A DNA stretch of 64,000 nucleotides, taken from NCBI RefSeq assembly GCF_002954705.1, contig NZ_MSCO01000003.1, forward strand, positions 62,001 through 126,000, in the 5' to 3' direction. A program made the translations under genes and the position numbers. This DNA is from Aliivibrio sifiae (lineage in GTDB: Bacteria > Pseudomonadota > Gammaproteobacteria > Enterobacterales > Vibrionaceae). Position 1 is the first letter of the stretch, and every line of letters begins with the position of its first letter. Shown one piece after another: positions 31,253 to 41,892 of the stretch. The notes under the pieces were generated by a model. The model had not been told where the DNA came from, did no database searches, and saw nothing but the letters and a program-made list of their open reading frames with translations.

Positions 31253-32880
31253 CACCATCAGAGCTAAAGCGTTTATATCACATCACCAAGGTTCAGCTTG
31301 AGTATGGATTAGATGAACTGCTGCCTGATCACGCGTTAACTCAACTACCAAAGCGTTTACGTCGAGGGCTTTTCTGGATAAAAAATAAATATCCAGAGAA
31401 ACCATTAGGTGAACGCTTACGTTTGGCGCTACAAGAGTTAGGACCTGTATGGATTAAATTTGGTCAAATGATGTCAACTCGTCGTGACCTTTTTCCTCCT
31501 CATTTAGCCGATCAACTGGCATTACTGCAAGATCAAGTCGCTCCATTTGATGGCCAATTAGCTAAAGATCAAATGGAAATTGCACTGGGTGGGCCATTAG
31601 AAAATTGGTTTACTGAGTTTGATATTATTCCTTTAGCCTCTGCCTCTATTGCTCAAGTACATACAGCAAAGCTAAAAGAGTCAGGCCGAGAAATAGTACT
31701 TAAGATTATTCGTCCTGATATTCGTCCAGTTATTGAAGCTGATATTCGATTAATGTATCGAATGGCAGGGTTAGTTGAGCAACACATTCCAGAAGCTCGT
31801 CGTTTAAAGCCTGTTGAAGTTATTGAAGAATACGAAAAAACCTTACTTGATGAACTAGACTTAAGAAGAGAAGCCAGTAATGCAATGCAGCTGCGCCGTA
31901 ATTTTGAAGGCAGTGAAGAGTTGTATGTACCAGAAGTTATTTTAGATTTAAGCTCTGAAAACTTGATGGTGTCTGAGCGTATCTATGGTATTCAAGTTTC
32001 TGATATTGAACAATTAGAAAGAAATAACACCAACATGAAGCTATTAGCGGAACGTGGTGTGTCTGTTTTCTTTACTCAAGTGTTTAGAGATAGCTTTTTT
32101 CATGCGGACATGCACCCAGGGAACGTGTTTGTAAATCCAGATAATCCAGATAATCCACAATGGATTGGATTAGATTGTGGTATTGTTGGAACACTCAATA
32201 AAGAAGATAAGCGCTATTTAGCTGAAAATTTATTAGGCTTTTTTAATAGTGATTATCGTAAAGTCGCACAATTACATGTTGATTCAGGTTGGGTTCCGGC
32301 GGACACTAATGTCGAAGAATTTGAATTTGCGATCCGCATGGTATGTGAGCCAATATTTGCAAAGCCATTAGGTGAGATATCTTTTGGGCATGTATTATTG
32401 AATTTATTTAATACAGCACGTCGTTTTAATATGGAAGTGCAACCGCAATTGGTTCTATTGCAAAAAACATTGTTGTACGTAGAAGGATTAGGGCGACAGC
32501 TGTACCCTCAACTGGATCTATGGGCAACCGCCAAACCGTTTTTAGAAACGTGGATGGCAAAACAAATTGGACCGGCAGCCTTCGTGACTGCTTTGAGTGA
32601 GAAAGCGCCATTTTGGGCTGAAAAATTGCCAGAACTACCAGATTTAGTTTATGACAGTTTGCGCCAGGGCAAAGTTCTCAATCAACGAATGGATAAACTC
32701 TACGCAGGGTATCGTCAAAGTAAGCGTCAACAAGCGAAAGGACAATTCCTATTTAATGTTGGAGCAACTCTGCTGATTTGTTCTGCGGTGTTATTAACCA
32801 GTAACATTACTGCGTTAGCATCAATTAGTGCTGCTACAGGAATCACGTTTTGGCTATTAAGCTGGCGAGCATATCGTTGA
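31249..32880 (+). CDS. ubiB: UbiB, ADCK/ABC1-type atypical kinase
   Basis: A 543-residue membrane-associated protein (E. coli UbiB is 546) needed for ubiquinone synthesis, probably an ATPase that extracts lipid precursors. The kinase-like fold shows the KxGQ motif ([18 protein letters not shown]), the Ala-rich loop ([12 protein letters not shown]), EIVLKIIRP with the lysine, [11 protein letters not shown] and the metal-binding IGLDCGIVG. Two hydrophobic helices end the protein. ATG 31249 overlaps the ubiJ stop. Confidence 0.97.
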   Translation: MTPSELKRLYHITKVQLEYGLDELLPDHALTQLPKRLRRGLFWIKNKYPEKPLGERLRLALQELGPVWIKFGQMMSTRRDLFPPHLADQLALLQDQVAPFDGQLAKDQMEIALGGPLENWFTEFDIIPLASASIAQVHTAKLKESGREIVLKIIRPDIRPVIEADIRLMYRMAGLVEQHIPEARRLKPVEVIEEYEKTLLDELDLRREASNAMQLRRNFEGSEELYVPEVILDLSSENLMVSERIYGIQVSDIEQLERNNTNMKLLAERGVSVFFTQVFRDSFFHADMHPGNVFVNPDNPDNPQWIGLDCGIVGTLNKEDKRYLAENLLGFFNSDYRKVAQLHVDSGWVPADTNVEEFEFAIRMVCEPIFAKPLGEISFGHVLLNLFNTARRFNMEVQPQLVLLQKTLLYVEGLGRQLYPQLDLWATAKPFLETWMAKQIGPAAFVTALSEKAPFWAEKLPELPDLVYDSLRQGKVLNQRMDKLYAGYRQSKRQQAKGQFLFNVGATLLICSAVLLTSNITALASISAATGITFWLLSWRAYR

Positions 32881-32934
32881 TAAGCGTTATTCTGATTAGC
32901 AATTTTTTAACCCTAACACGCTGAGGAAACAAGC

Positions 32935-33186
32935 ATGGGTGGTATTAGTATTTGGCAACTTCTTATTATTGCAGTAATTATCGTTCTGTTATTTGGTACG
33001 AAAAAATTACGCGGTGTAGGCAGTGATTTGGGTTCTGCAGTTAAAGGCTTTAAAAAAGCGATAAGTGAAGAAGATACAGCAAAAGATTCGAAAAAAGACG
33101 CTGATTTTGTTGCTCCTCAAAACTTAGAGAAAAAAGAAGCAGAGACAGTAGAAAAACAAAAGCAAAACGACAAAGAGCAGGCATAA
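32935..33186 (+). CDS. tatA: TatA, Sec-independent translocase pore subunit
   Basis: An 83-residue protein with the short N-terminal helix ([18 protein letters not shown]) followed by [21 protein letters not shown], the amphipathic TatA signature, and a charged tail. It forms the size-variable pore of the twin-arginine translocon for folded proteins. It starts tatABC, 54 bases after ubiB, with GAGGAAACA before the ATG. Confidence 0.96.
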   Translation: MGGISIWQLLIIAVIIVLLFGTKKLRGVGSDLGSAVKGFKKAISEEDTAKDSKKDADFVAPQNLEKKEAETVEKQKQNDKEQA

Positions 33187-33189
33187 CAC

Positions 33190-33567
33190 GTGTTTGATAT
33201 CGGTTTTTGGGAACTGATACTGATCTCTGTTGTTGGACTCGTTGTATTAGGACCGGAACGTTTACCAAAAGCGATCCGCTCTGTGGCTCAGTTTGTTGGG
33301 GCAGCAAAAAGCATGGCGAATAACGTCAAAGATGAGCTGACACAAGAGCTGAAGATACAAGAGTTACAAGAAAATTTGCGTAAAGCAGAACAGATGAATA
33401 TGGAAGACTTAGCGCCTGATCTTAAAAAATCAGTAGAAGAGTTAAAGCAAGCGGCAGCTGATGTCACTCGCCCATATGCAAAACCAGAAGAAACTGTAGA
33501 TACTCCAAAAGTAGATACAGAAACGCCGGTAACATCTGATTCAACTTCTAAAACAAAAGCAGAGTAA
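33190..33567 (+). CDS. tatB: TatB, twin-arginine translocase receptor subunit
   Basis: A 125-residue protein beginning [28 protein letters not shown], with the E8 and GPERLP hinge that mark TatB, then an amphipathic helix and an acidic, Thr/Ser-rich tail. With TatC it forms the signal-peptide receptor. The start is GTG 33190, 3 bases after tatA, so translation is likely coupled. Confidence 0.96.
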   Translation: MFDIGFWELILISVVGLVVLGPERLPKAIRSVAQFVGAAKSMANNVKDELTQELKIQELQENLRKAEQMNMEDLAPDLKKSVEELKQAAADVTRPYAKPEETVDTPKVDTETPVTSDSTSKTKAE

Positions 33568-33569
33568 TT

Positions 33570-34325
33570 ATGTCATCAGTTGAACACTCTCAGCCGTTGT
33601 TAACTCACCTATTAGAGCTAAGAAACCGTCTATTAAAGGCATTAATTGCCGTAATCGTGGTGTTTTTAGGTCTGGTCTGGTTTGCTAATGACATTTATGA
33701 GTTCTTATCAGCGCCGTTGGTAGAAAGATTACCAGCCGGTGCAACGATGATAGCAACTGATGTCGCGTCACCATTTTTCACGCCTATAAAGCTGACTTTG
33801 GTGGCATCGATATTTGTCGCTGTTCCAGTGATTCTTTATCAAGTATGGGCATTTGTAGCTCCTGGACTGTATAAGCATGAAAAGAAACTGATCATGCCGT
33901 TATTGTTCTCAAGCTCAATGTTGTTTTATGCAGGCGTTTCTTTCGCTTACTTTATCGTTTTTCCGTTAGTGTTTAGCTTTTTTACAAACATTGCACCGGA
34001 AGGCGTTCAAGTTGCTACGGATATCGCCAGTTATCTTGATTTTGTTTTAGCTTTATTCCTTGCCTTTGGTATCGCGTTTGAAATTCCCGTCGCCATCATT
34101 TTATTATGTTGGACAGGAGCAACAACACCTGAAACCTTAAAGCAAAAACGTCCATACATTGTTGTCGGTGCGTTTGTTGTGGGTATGATGCTAACACCGC
34201 CAGACATTATTTCTCAAACCCTACTTGCAGTACCTATGTGTATTCTGTTTGAGTTCGGTTTGTTCTTCTCTCGTTTTTATGTAAGGGAAGAAAATGAAGA
34301 TGACATGGAAAAAGACGAAGCATAA
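33570..34325 (+). CDS. tatC: TatC, twin-arginine signal receptor
   Basis: A 251-residue, six-helix inner-membrane protein that binds twin-arginine signal peptides. The N-terminal block [13 protein letters not shown] (conserved HLxELRxRL), Fx[24 protein letters not shown] and [10 protein letters not shown] are present. It begins 2 bases after tatB and ends the operon; the terminator follows. tatD is not part of this operon here but lies beyond the csrB genes on the opposite strand. Confidence 0.97.
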   Translation: MSSVEHSQPLLTHLLELRNRLLKALIAVIVVFLGLVWFANDIYEFLSAPLVERLPAGATMIATDVASPFFTPIKLTLVASIFVAVPVILYQVWAFVAPGLYKHEKKLIMPLLFSSSMLFYAGVSFAYFIVFPLVFSFFTNIAPEGVQVATDIASYLDFVLALFLAFGIAFEIPVAIILLCWTGATTPETLKQKRPYIVVGAFVVGMMLTPPDIISQTLLAVPMCILFEFGLFFSRFYVREENEDDMEKDEA

Positions 34326-34349
34326 TACTTGTTAGAATAAATAAAATTG

Positions 34350-34382
34350 AAAGCGCTGATACTATATCAGCGCTTTTTTTTA
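34350..34382 (+). terminator. terminator of the ubi-tat operon
   Basis: AAAGCGCTGAT (34350-34360) pairs with ATCAGCGCTTT (34366-34376), followed by a T run. Confidence 0.9.
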
Positions 34383-34497
34383 TTCTTTTTTAAGCCATAA
34401 ATAGGGCGTTATTTTATTTTATTCGGCTATAGAGTGATCAGTATCACGGTTAGATTTTTAAGGCATGAGAGATAGTAGAGATAAAATGGAAAAGCCG

Positions 34498-34515
34498 TGT
34501 GCGAGATCTCTTACA
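34498..34515. promoter_or_regulatory. GacA (UvrY) box upstream of csrB copy 1
   Basis: TGTGCGAGATCTCTTACA differs at two positions from the 18-base GacA upstream activating sequence TGTAAGAGATCTCTTACA. It lies about 157 bases before the inferred csrB1 start, similar to the spacing seen for csrB-type genes in other gammaproteobacteria. Confidence 0.85.
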
Positions 34516-34654
34516 AGTTAGTGAGATTTGGCGCTTTATTTGTAGTCGAAAATTATCGGTTTTTAGTTAACCTGTTGAAATTTAATACTTTTGTTTTTCG
34601 TGGTAAATAACGTATATTTTTTTTGCAAAAATTAGGATTTAGTCTATTGCTGAA

Positions 34655-35102
34655 ATAGGTGAAAGGCGTAATCTCAATGGTGTCGGAAGGATGCTGACAC
34701 GGAACAGGAACTAGCCAAGGATTTGGTACGCTTCAGGATGAGGCACTCGGTTACTTAGGATTAGTAATCGGCACGGATAGCGAAATGGACATTGAATGGA
34801 CGCAATAGTAACTAGGATGGTTACTACTAAGGAAAGACAATGGACACCTCTAGGATTGAGGTAAATGGACTGCACATCAGGATGATGTAACGGACACCGC
34901 TCAAGGAACAAGCGAAGAGAGTTAACTACGGACTGTTAACGGATCAGGATAAGATCAAGGACACCGCTAGGATAGCGAGAAAGGAATGCACTGAAGGAAT
35001 CAGTATACTATCAAGGATTTGATGCATGGAGCACCATTAGTAGCCGGATTGCTGCGAGTAAAGTTATAACCCCGTTAGACGAGAGTCTAGCGGGGTTTTT
35101 CT
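34655..35102 (+). ncRNA. csrB1: CsrB regulatory RNA, copy 1
   Basis: A roughly 450-base non-coding RNA with about 28 GGA motifs by hand count, many as AGGA, CAAGGA or AGGAT in hairpin loops with short flanking arms. This is the hallmark of CsrB/RsmY-type RNAs that sequester the translational regulator CsrA. A -35 TTGCAA at 34623 and a TATTGC-like -10 precede the start. A strong terminator (stem 35068-35080 with 35085-35097, T5) ends it. There is no ORF on the sense strand; a 66-codon frame on the other strand is a shadow. The GacA box upstream supports Gac control. Confidence 0.95.
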
Positions 35103-35127
35103 TGTTTGGGGTAAAGTAAAAAAGCAG

Positions 35128-35360
35128 GGTTCAGATCGGTCGCAAGCTCCCTTAAAGGTTTCAGGGGGATGTGTGATGAGTTTATCTATATTCGCTAGAA
35201 ACTATACACTTCGCTAACCAGATACTATAAGAGCGAGTGTTTTGACGGTGGAATAGCAGCGTTGAAGAATCAAATTTTTCTCTTATAGAAGCGTTCTAGC
35301 CTCTAGTTAGCGAAGCGTATAGGCTCTTCCTGAAACCTTCAAGCGAAGCGATCTGAATCC
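35128..35360. repeat. long palindromic repeat, copy A (between the csrB genes)
   Basis: Nested inverted repeat: outer arms GGTTCAGATCG and CGATCTGAATCC plus AAAGGTTTCAGG with CCTGAAACCTT; inner arms ACTATACACTTCGCTAACCAG and CTAGTTAGCGAAGCGTATAG; then ATAAGAGCGAG with CTCTTATAG. Copies B (36010) and C (38112) share the inner arms. It holds no ORF. It could fold into a long cruciform or RNA hairpin. Confidence 0.88.
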
Positions 35361-35384
35361 TTATTACCAAAACGCCACGACCCG

Positions 35385-35402
35385 TGTGCGAGATCTCTTA
35401 CA
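35385..35402. promoter_or_regulatory. GacA (UvrY) box upstream of csrB copy 2
   Basis: Identical 18-base sequence to the site at 34498 (TGTGCGAGATCTCTTACA), about 158 bases before csrB2. The flanking sequence has diverged but the box has not, which argues for selection. Confidence 0.85.
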
Positions 35403-35542
35403 AACAAGTGCGCATTTTCTCTTTATTCATATCTAAATTGAACTCATTGTAAAATAAGTTATTGATAATAAAGAGCTAAGTTTGTGGTGGTAAAAGTAGG
35501 ATAATTCTTTTTGCAAAAGTTTGAATTTAGTCTATTGCTGAA

Positions 35543-35990
35543 AATAATGAAAAGCGTAATCTTATTGGTGTCGGAAGGATGCTGACACGGAACAGGAATT
35601 AGCCAAGGATTTGGTACGCTTCAGGATGAAGCACTCGGTTACTTAGGATTAGTAATTGGCACGGATAGCAAATGGACATTGAATGGACGCAATAGTAACT
35701 AGGATGGTTGCTACTAAGGAAAGACGATGGACACCTCTAGGATTGAGGAAAATGGATTGCACATCAGGATGATGTAAGGGACACCGCTCAAGGAACAAGC
35801 GAAGGAGAGTTAACTACGGATTGTTAACGGATCAGGATAAGATCAAGGACACCGCTAGGATAGCGAGAAAGGAATGCACTGAAGGAATCAGTATACTATC
35901 AAGGATTTGATGCATGGAGCACCATTAGTAGCCGGATTGCTGCGAGTAAAGTTATAACCCCGTTGGACGAGAGTCTAGCGGGGTTTTTCT
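35543..35990 (+). ncRNA. csrB2: CsrB regulatory RNA, copy 2
   Basis: A near-identical tandem copy of csrB1, offset by 888 bases, differing by a small number of substitutions and single-base indels across about 450 bases. All features are kept: the GGA motifs, the TTGCAA/TATTGC promoter elements and the terminator (stem starting AACCCCGTT near 35956). The upstream 100 bases between GacA box and promoter differ strongly between the two copies, so the two RNAs may be expressed differently. Confidence 0.95.
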
Positions 35991-36009
35991 TGTTTGGAAT
36001 AAAGTAAAA

Positions 36010-36180
36010 GCCTATACGCTGCGCTAACTAGATACTATAAGAGCGAGTATTGTTACGTTGGAATAACAATGTTGAAGAATCAGATTTTTCTCTTATAGAA
36101 GAGAAGCGTTCTAGCCTCTAGTTAGCACTGCGTATAGGCTCTTCCTGAAACCTGAACCCTTCGAGCGTAGCGATCTGAAC
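36010..36180. repeat. long palindromic repeat, copy B (after csrB2)
   Basis: Inner arms GCCTATACGCTGCGCTAACTAG and CTAGTTAGCACTGCGTATAGGC pair, as do ATAAGAGCGAG and CTCTTATAG. The 3' outer arm (CCTGAAACC, GTAGCGATCTGAAC) is present but the matching 5' outer arm is lost. It lies between csrB2 and the tatD-type gene, whose stop codon is 15 bases beyond. Confidence 0.85.
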
Positions 36181-36194
36181 GCTATTGTTTTCTC

Positions 36195-36956
36195 TTAAAT
36201 CCCAAAAAGTCTTTTCGCATTCGCTGTTGTAATCGCATCCACATCCGCAAGACTCATCTCACGTAAATCAGCCACACGTTGAGCAACTAACTGTGTATAT
36301 GCAGGCTCATTACGCTTACCACGATGAGGTACAGGGGCTAAATATGGGCAATCAGTCTCTAGAATTAAGTAATCCATATTAAGATGAGGGATTATTTTAT
36401 CCATACCACCATTCTTAAAGGTAGAAACACCGCCTAAACCAAGATGAAAGCCTAAATCATTAATTGCTTTAGCTTCGTCAACTGAACCACCAAAGCAATG
36501 GAAAGTGCCTGATAACGAGCCATCTTGCTCTTGTTCAAGAAGGGTTAATGTCTCTTCAATAGAATCACGAGTATGAATAACAACAGGCAGTTTCATCTCT
36601 TTTGCCCAATTTAATTGGGTGATAAAAGCCATCTCTTGTTCAGCTTTAAAGGTTTTGTCCCAGTATAGGTCAATACCTATTTCACCTACCGCAATGAAGT
36701 TGTGTTTCTCAAACCAAGAGTGGATTGTCGCTAGGGTTTGCTTAACATCAGCATTCACATAGCAAGGGTGTAATCCCATCATCGAGCGACAAATATCAGG
36801 GTAGGCAGCCTCGGTTTTTAGCATAGGTTCGATAGATTCTAAGTCGATATTTGGTAATAAAATTAGATCAATACCTTGTGCTAAGGCGCGTTGAACCACT
36901 AAATCTCGGTCTTCATCAAATTCTTTTGCATATATGTGAGCATGAGTATCAATCAT
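36195..36956 (-). CDS. TatD-family metal-dependent hydrolase/DNase
   Basis: A 253-residue TIM-barrel hydrolase of the TatD family with the metal ligands in order: MIDTHAHIYAKEFDED (His-x-His), VGEIGIDLYWD (Glu), VVIHTRDSIEE (His), TFHCFGGS (His) and ILETDCPYLAP (Asp). Family members are 3'-5' DNases or deoxyribonucleases with a role in DNA turnover. It is on the opposite strand and 1.9 kb from tatC, so the classical tatABCD operon is split; homology to E. coli TatD itself (versus YcfH or YjjV) cannot be settled by eye. Confidence 0.92.
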   Translation of the reverse strand: MIDTHAHIYAKEFDEDRDLVVQRALAQGIDLILLPNIDLESIEPMLKTEAAYPDICRSMMGLHPCYVNADVKQTLATIHSWFEKHNFIAVGEIGIDLYWDKTFKAEQEMAFITQLNWAKEMKLPVVIHTRDSIEETLTLLEQEQDGSLSGTFHCFGGSVDEAKAINDLGFHLGLGGVSTFKNGGMDKIIPHLNMDYLILETDCPYLAPVPHRGKRNEPAYTQLVAQRVADLREMSLADVDAITTANAKRLFGI

Positions 36957-37073
36957 AATTAAGGCTCTTTTATTAAAATTATATTTTCTATCATACCAAG
37001 TTAATCGTAAAAATCAGATCTCTAAGAAAATTTGGATTCAAAAGGCGATGGGTATATATTGATCGCATCATAA

Positions 37074-38105
<1,032 letters not shown>

Positions 38106-38111
38106 GAGTAA

Positions 38112-38382
38112 GGTTCAGATCGCTTCGCTTAAAGGTTTCAGGGGTGAGTGTGGTGGGTTTTGGTGTTAACTAGAGACTATACGCTGCGCTAACTAGAAAC
38201 GATAAGAGCGAGAATCTTGTAAGTTCTTTAATCCTAAAAAAACAAAAAAGCATGATGATTTTAGTTAATCATCATGCTTTTATTTTTTCTGAATCCTGAA
38301 ATTAGTACCAGTAAGGCTCTTGCTTTTGCTCTTATAGAAGCGAAGCGTTCTAGCCTCTAGTTAGCGCAGCGTATAGGCTCTT
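38112..38382. repeat. long palindromic repeat, copy C (between hemB and gppA)
   Basis: Same family as copies A and B. 5' arm GGTTCAGATCGCTTCGCTTAAAGGTTTCAGG is at 38112-38142, followed by ACTATACGCTGCGCTAACTAG and GATAAGAGCGAG; the 3' arm is CTCTTATAGAAGCGAAGCG, CTAGTTAGCGCAGCGTATAGG. The outer 3' arm is missing, and a terminator hairpin has replaced the loop. The right boundary overlaps the stop codon of gppA at 38381-38383. Confidence 0.85.
38244..38283. terminator. bidirectional terminator inside repeat copy C
   Basis: AAAAAGCATGATGATT pairs with AATCATCATGCTTTT with a short TTAGTT loop, flanked by A and T runs on both sides. It serves hemB and gppA, which converge here. Confidence 0.85.
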
Positions 38383-39877
38383 ATTCGCTTTTAGCGTCGA
38401 TAACCAAATCCCAACCAATATTGGTCTGCTTATCCGCTTCAATTTCTAGTTCAGCTCTTGTTAGAGGATTGGCAGCCAACCAAGTGGCATCAATCGTCAG
38501 CGACAGAACATCGTCGTTTTCAGACAAAGTGACAGCAGGTGCTAAATTTACATCGCGACGATGCGTTAATATCAGTGCTAAACGAAGTATACGTAGCATA
38601 CGTTGCGCAGAGGTATCTGAAACAGCATGTTGGGCAGGCATTGCTGAAAACGATTCACGGTAACGGCGTAATAGTTCACCAAGTAAATGTTTTTGAGCGC
38701 GGGTAAACCCTGGTAAATCAAGCGCATTAATTAAATAGGCAGAGTGATCTCCACCTTTTTTATAATCAATACACATACCAATTTCATGCAGTTGAGTTGC
38801 AGCCGTTAGTAAAGGCAATGCTTGAGGTTCAACAAGCCAGCTATCACCACACTGTTGAACGAGTTGGGTAGATAAGTCTGTCACTTGTTGTGCGTAATCA
38901 ACATCTAGCTGATAGCGTTGTTGAACGCTTTTAATCGTACGTTGACACACTTCATCGTGCTGCAATTCATCGATCATGCCGTAGCACAGACCTTCACGCA
39001 AAGCGCCGCCAGCTAACGTCATAGAATCGATGTCTAATAATTCAAAAATAGCAATAAGGATGGATAAACCGCTCGGGAACACGAGTGCTCTTTCAAGAGT
39101 CAATCCATCGATATCTAATTCTTCTAGGTGTTCATATTGCATTGCTTGTTTTTGAAGGCGCTTAAGCTTGGCTAAGGTAATAACCTCATCCATGCCTTGC
39201 GCCAACATAATTTCTTGCAATGCTTGAACCGTACCACTTGCTCCAACACAGGTTTGCCAACCAAGGTCGGTATACTGTTGTAAAATTGGAGCTAACGTCT
39301 CTTTTGCGCCAGCAATGGCCGCATCAAAGTTATTTTTGGTTAATGCACGGTCTTTAAAGTAGCCTTCAAGCCAAGTAACACAACCCATTTTTAGGCTTGT
39401 GAGTGCCTGTGCTTCAAAACCCTCACCAATGATAAGTTCTGTACTTGCACCGCCTATATCGACAACTAAGCGACGGCCATTACCACCAGAAGTGTGTGCA
39501 ACTCCTTGGTAAATAGTGCGAGCTTCTTCTTCACCTTCGATTACGTTAATGTCATGACCTAAGATTTTATTGGCTTTTTCTAAGAATACATCCACATTGG
39601 TAGCGACGCGCAATGCTGCGGTGCCTACAATGCGAATGTTTTCTACTGGGATGTCTTGCAAGCGTTCTGCAAATAAGCTCAAACAATCCCACCCACGCTG
39701 CATAGCTTCATGGTTGAGTGTGTAGTTTTCATCTAATCCAGAAGCCAAACGAACTTTACGTTTAATTTTGGCCATGGTTTGCACACTACCATTTATATGA
39801 CGCACAACAAGCATATGGAAGCTATTGGACCCTAAATCAATGGCGGCATACATAGGTGATATCGTTGAACTTTTCAT
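38381..39877 (-). CDS. gppA: GppA, guanosine pentaphosphate phosphohydrolase (Ppx/GppA family)
   Basis: A 498-residue exopolyphosphatase/pppGpp phosphatase of the ASKHA fold, which hydrolyses pppGpp to ppGpp in the stringent response. [16 protein letters not shown] and [13 protein letters not shown] are the two phosphate-binding loops; [13 protein letters not shown] and GASGTVQAL follow, then the HD-like C-terminal half. ATG 39877 has AAGGAT upstream. It lies 32 bases downstream of rhlB in the gppA-rhlB pairing known from enteric bacteria, which supports GppA rather than Ppx. Confidence 0.93.
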   Translation of the reverse strand: MKSSTISPMYAAIDLGSNSFHMLVVRHINGSVQTMAKIKRKVRLASGLDENYTLNHEAMQRGWDCLSLFAERLQDIPVENIRIVGTAALRVATNVDVFLEKANKILGHDINVIEGEEEARTIYQGVAHTSGGNGRRLVVDIGGASTELIIGEGFEAQALTSLKMGCVTWLEGYFKDRALTKNNFDAAIAGAKETLAPILQQYTDLGWQTCVGASGTVQALQEIMLAQGMDEVITLAKLKRLQKQAMQYEHLEELDIDGLTLERALVFPSGLSILIAIFELLDIDSMTLAGGALREGLCYGMIDELQHDEVCQRTIKSVQQRYQLDVDYAQQVTDLSTQLVQQCGDSWLVEPQALPLLTAATQLHEIGMCIDYKKGGDHSAYLINALDLPGFTRAQKHLLGELLRRYRESFSAMPAQHAVSDTSAQRMLRILRLALILTHRRDVNLAPAVTLSENDDVLSLTIDATWLAANPLTRAELEIEADKQTNIGWDLVIDAKSE

Positions 39878-39909
39878 AACATCCTTTTAATTTTTCCGTA
39901 GAACTCAGA

Positions 39910-41214
39910 TTATGCCTGAGGGCTACGAGGTTGACGTGGGCGAGAGTATTTACGATTTCCGCCTTGACGTTGACCATTGTTGTTGCCGTTACGACGATTT
40001 TGCTGCGGACGACGTTGTAGACGTAATGGTGCAGGCAAATCTTCTAATAATGCTGAAGAGTCGTAATCAGATTGTGGGATTGAATGCTCAATGTATTCTT
40101 CGATTGCTGGAAGATTAATTGCGTATTCTTCACACGCGAAGCTGATTGAGTTACCACTTTCACCAGCACGACCTGTACGACCGATACGGTGAACGTAATC
40201 TTCAGCTTCGTTTGGTAGATCGAAGTTAAATACATGAGTTACTTGTGGGATGTGTAAACCACGAGCGGCTACGTCAGTAGCAACAAGGATATCAACATCG
40301 CCTTTTGTAAACTCTTCTAGGATGCGTTCACGTTTCTTCTGTGGGACGTCACCAGTAAGAAGACCAACACGGTGTTTGTCAGCGGCTAGATGGCCCCAAA
40401 CAGATTCACATTTGTGTTTAGTATTAGCAAAAATGATCGCGCGGTCAGGCCATTCTTCTTCAATTAATGTTTGCAGAAGTGCCATTTTATGATCGTTTGA
40501 AGGATAGAATAATTCTTCCTGAATACGATGACCTGTCTTTTGGTCTGGTTCAACAACAACGTGCTCTGGCTCTTGCATATGTTCAAAAGCAAGCTCTTGT
40601 ACACGGTAAGATAGCGTTGCAGAGAACAGCATGTTTAGACGTTCTGTTGGCGCTGGCATACGACGGAAGATGAAGCGAATATCTTTAATGAAACCGAGAT
40701 CGAACATGCGATCGGCTTCATCAAGGACAACCACTTGAATCATCTTAAAGTCAATGTGACCTTGCTTATAGAAGTCGATGATACGACCGGTAGTACCGAT
40801 CAAAATATCAACACCTTGTTCAATGACTTGCTGTTGTTTTTCATAACGTTCGCCACCGTAAGCTAACGCGGCTTTTAGGCCAGTGCTTGCGATTAGTGAC
40901 TCTGCATCATTGAAGATTTGAATCGCAAGTTCACGCGTCGGAGCCATAATAATGGCACGCGGTTGCGTAATTTTACGACCTTCAGGAGCAGGTGTCGTTA
41001 ATAGGTGATTAAAAGTAGCAGTAAGGAACGCTAGCGTCTTACCTGTACCCGTTTGGGCTTGGCCTGCAATGTCTTGGCCGGCGAGCAGTACCGGCAATGC
41101 CTTAGCTTGAATAGGAGTACATTTAATGAACCCTTTTGCATTCAAACCATCAAGGACCTGAGGCTCTAAACCTAGGTCGGCAAACTTTTGCTCTGTGATG
41201 TGCGTCTTTTTCAT
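39910..41214 (-). CDS. rhlB: RhlB, DEAD-box RNA helicase of the degradosome
   Basis: A 434-residue DEAD-box helicase (E. coli RhlB is 421) that unwinds RNA for RNase E. Motifs in order: Q motif ([13 protein letters not shown]), AQTGTGKT (I), PTRELAIQ (Ia), [13 protein letters not shown] (II), FSATL (III), [21 protein letters not shown] and HRIGRTGR (VI). The C-terminal tail is rich in Arg, Asn and Gly ([16 protein letters not shown]), as expected for RNA binding. It is divergent from trxA over about 112 bases. Confidence 0.96.
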   Translation of the reverse strand: MKKTHITEQKFADLGLEPQVLDGLNAKGFIKCTPIQAKALPVLLAGQDIAGQAQTGTGKTLAFLTATFNHLLTTPAPEGRKITQPRAIIMAPTRELAIQIFNDAESLIASTGLKAALAYGGERYEKQQQVIEQGVDILIGTTGRIIDFYKQGHIDFKMIQVVVLDEADRMFDLGFIKDIRFIFRRMPAPTERLNMLFSATLSYRVQELAFEHMQEPEHVVVEPDQKTGHRIQEELFYPSNDHKMALLQTLIEEEWPDRAIIFANTKHKCESVWGHLAADKHRVGLLTGDVPQKKRERILEEFTKGDVDILVATDVAARGLHIPQVTHVFNFDLPNEAEDYVHRIGRTGRAGESGNSISFACEEYAINLPAIEEYIEHSIPQSDYDSSALLEDLPAPLRLQRRPQQNRRNGNNNGQRQGGNRKYSRPRQPRSPQA

Positions 41215-41326
41215 TGCTATAGAATATCAGTTAAAGCTTGCAATACGAAACGTATTCCATTCAAATAGGGCATCAATTTGCTGGTTATCATCAAATCAGC
41301 CTTTAAATTTAACGTTGGAGTTGACG

Positions 41327-41653
41327 ATGAGCGACAAAATTTTGCAGCTTACAGATGGCGGTTTTGAAGAAAGTGTGATCAATGCTGCAGGCCCAGTACT
41401 AGTAGATTTCTGGGCAGAATGGTGTGGTCCTTGTAAAATGATTGCTCCTATTCTGGATGAAATCGCAGACGAGTACGAAGGTAAGCTAACGATTGGTAAA
41501 TTAAATATCGATCAGAATGCAGGAACACCACCAAAGTTTGGTATCCGTGGCATTCCAACGCTTCTTTTGTTTAAAGATGGTGGCGTAGCTGCAACGAAAG
41601 TGGGTGCACTTTCTAAAACTCAACTTAAAGAGTTTCTTGATGCAAACCTATAA
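41327..41653 (+). CDS. trxA: thioredoxin 1 (TrxA)
   Basis: A 108-residue thioredoxin with the WCGPCK active site ([14 protein letters not shown]) and the cis-Pro motif GIPTLLLF. It is the main cytoplasmic disulfide reductant, serving ribonucleotide reductase and others. The frame is open 44 codons upstream, but ATG 41327 has GGAG at -7 and begins the conserved [10 protein letters not shown], matching the family length. It lies upstream of rho, as in E. coli. Confidence 0.98.
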   Translation: MSDKILQLTDGGFEESVINAAGPVLVDFWAEWCGPCKMIAPILDEIADEYEGKLTIGKLNIDQNAGTPPKFGIRGIPTLLLFKDGGVAATKVGALSKTQLKEFLDANL

Positions 41654-41764
41654 TATAGGGTGCAATTAAGTCAGATAGAACCGTATATAATGAGAAATTA
41701 TGTGCGGTTTTGTTTTATCTGAGCTAAGCTAAGCTTAGAAATCAGGGCCAAGCCCTAGACTCAA

Positions 41765-41866
41765 ATGCGAATAAGTGATAATTTATCTGGCGTATTTTAT
41801 ACGATCTCATTTCTTGACCGAGCTCGAAGGTCATTCATTCTTAAATCAACTAAAGATAGAATCTGA
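41765..41866 (+). CDS. possible rho leader peptide
   Basis: A 33-codon ATG-to-TGA frame in the rho leader, ending 26 bases before the rho start. A TATAAT box at about 41688 gives a leader of about 190 bases. E. coli rho also has a short leader ORF (rhoL) of similar size and position, but I cannot show sequence similarity. The ribosome site is weak. It may be an artefact of an AT-rich leader. Confidence 0.3.
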   Translation: MRISDNLSGVFYTISFLDRARRSFILKSTKDRI

Positions 41867-41892
41867 TTTTGACTAAACAACTACCTACCACT

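Noticed and set aside
34711-34911. 66-codon minus-strand ORF
   Set aside because: It lies entirely inside csrB1 on the opposite strand and has no ribosome site; csrB2 does not keep the frame.
41195-41326. 44-codon N-terminal extension of thioredoxin
   Set aside because: Thioredoxin begins at the conserved [10 protein letters not shown] with GGAG before it; the upstream part has no ribosome site and covers the rhlB-trxA promoter region.
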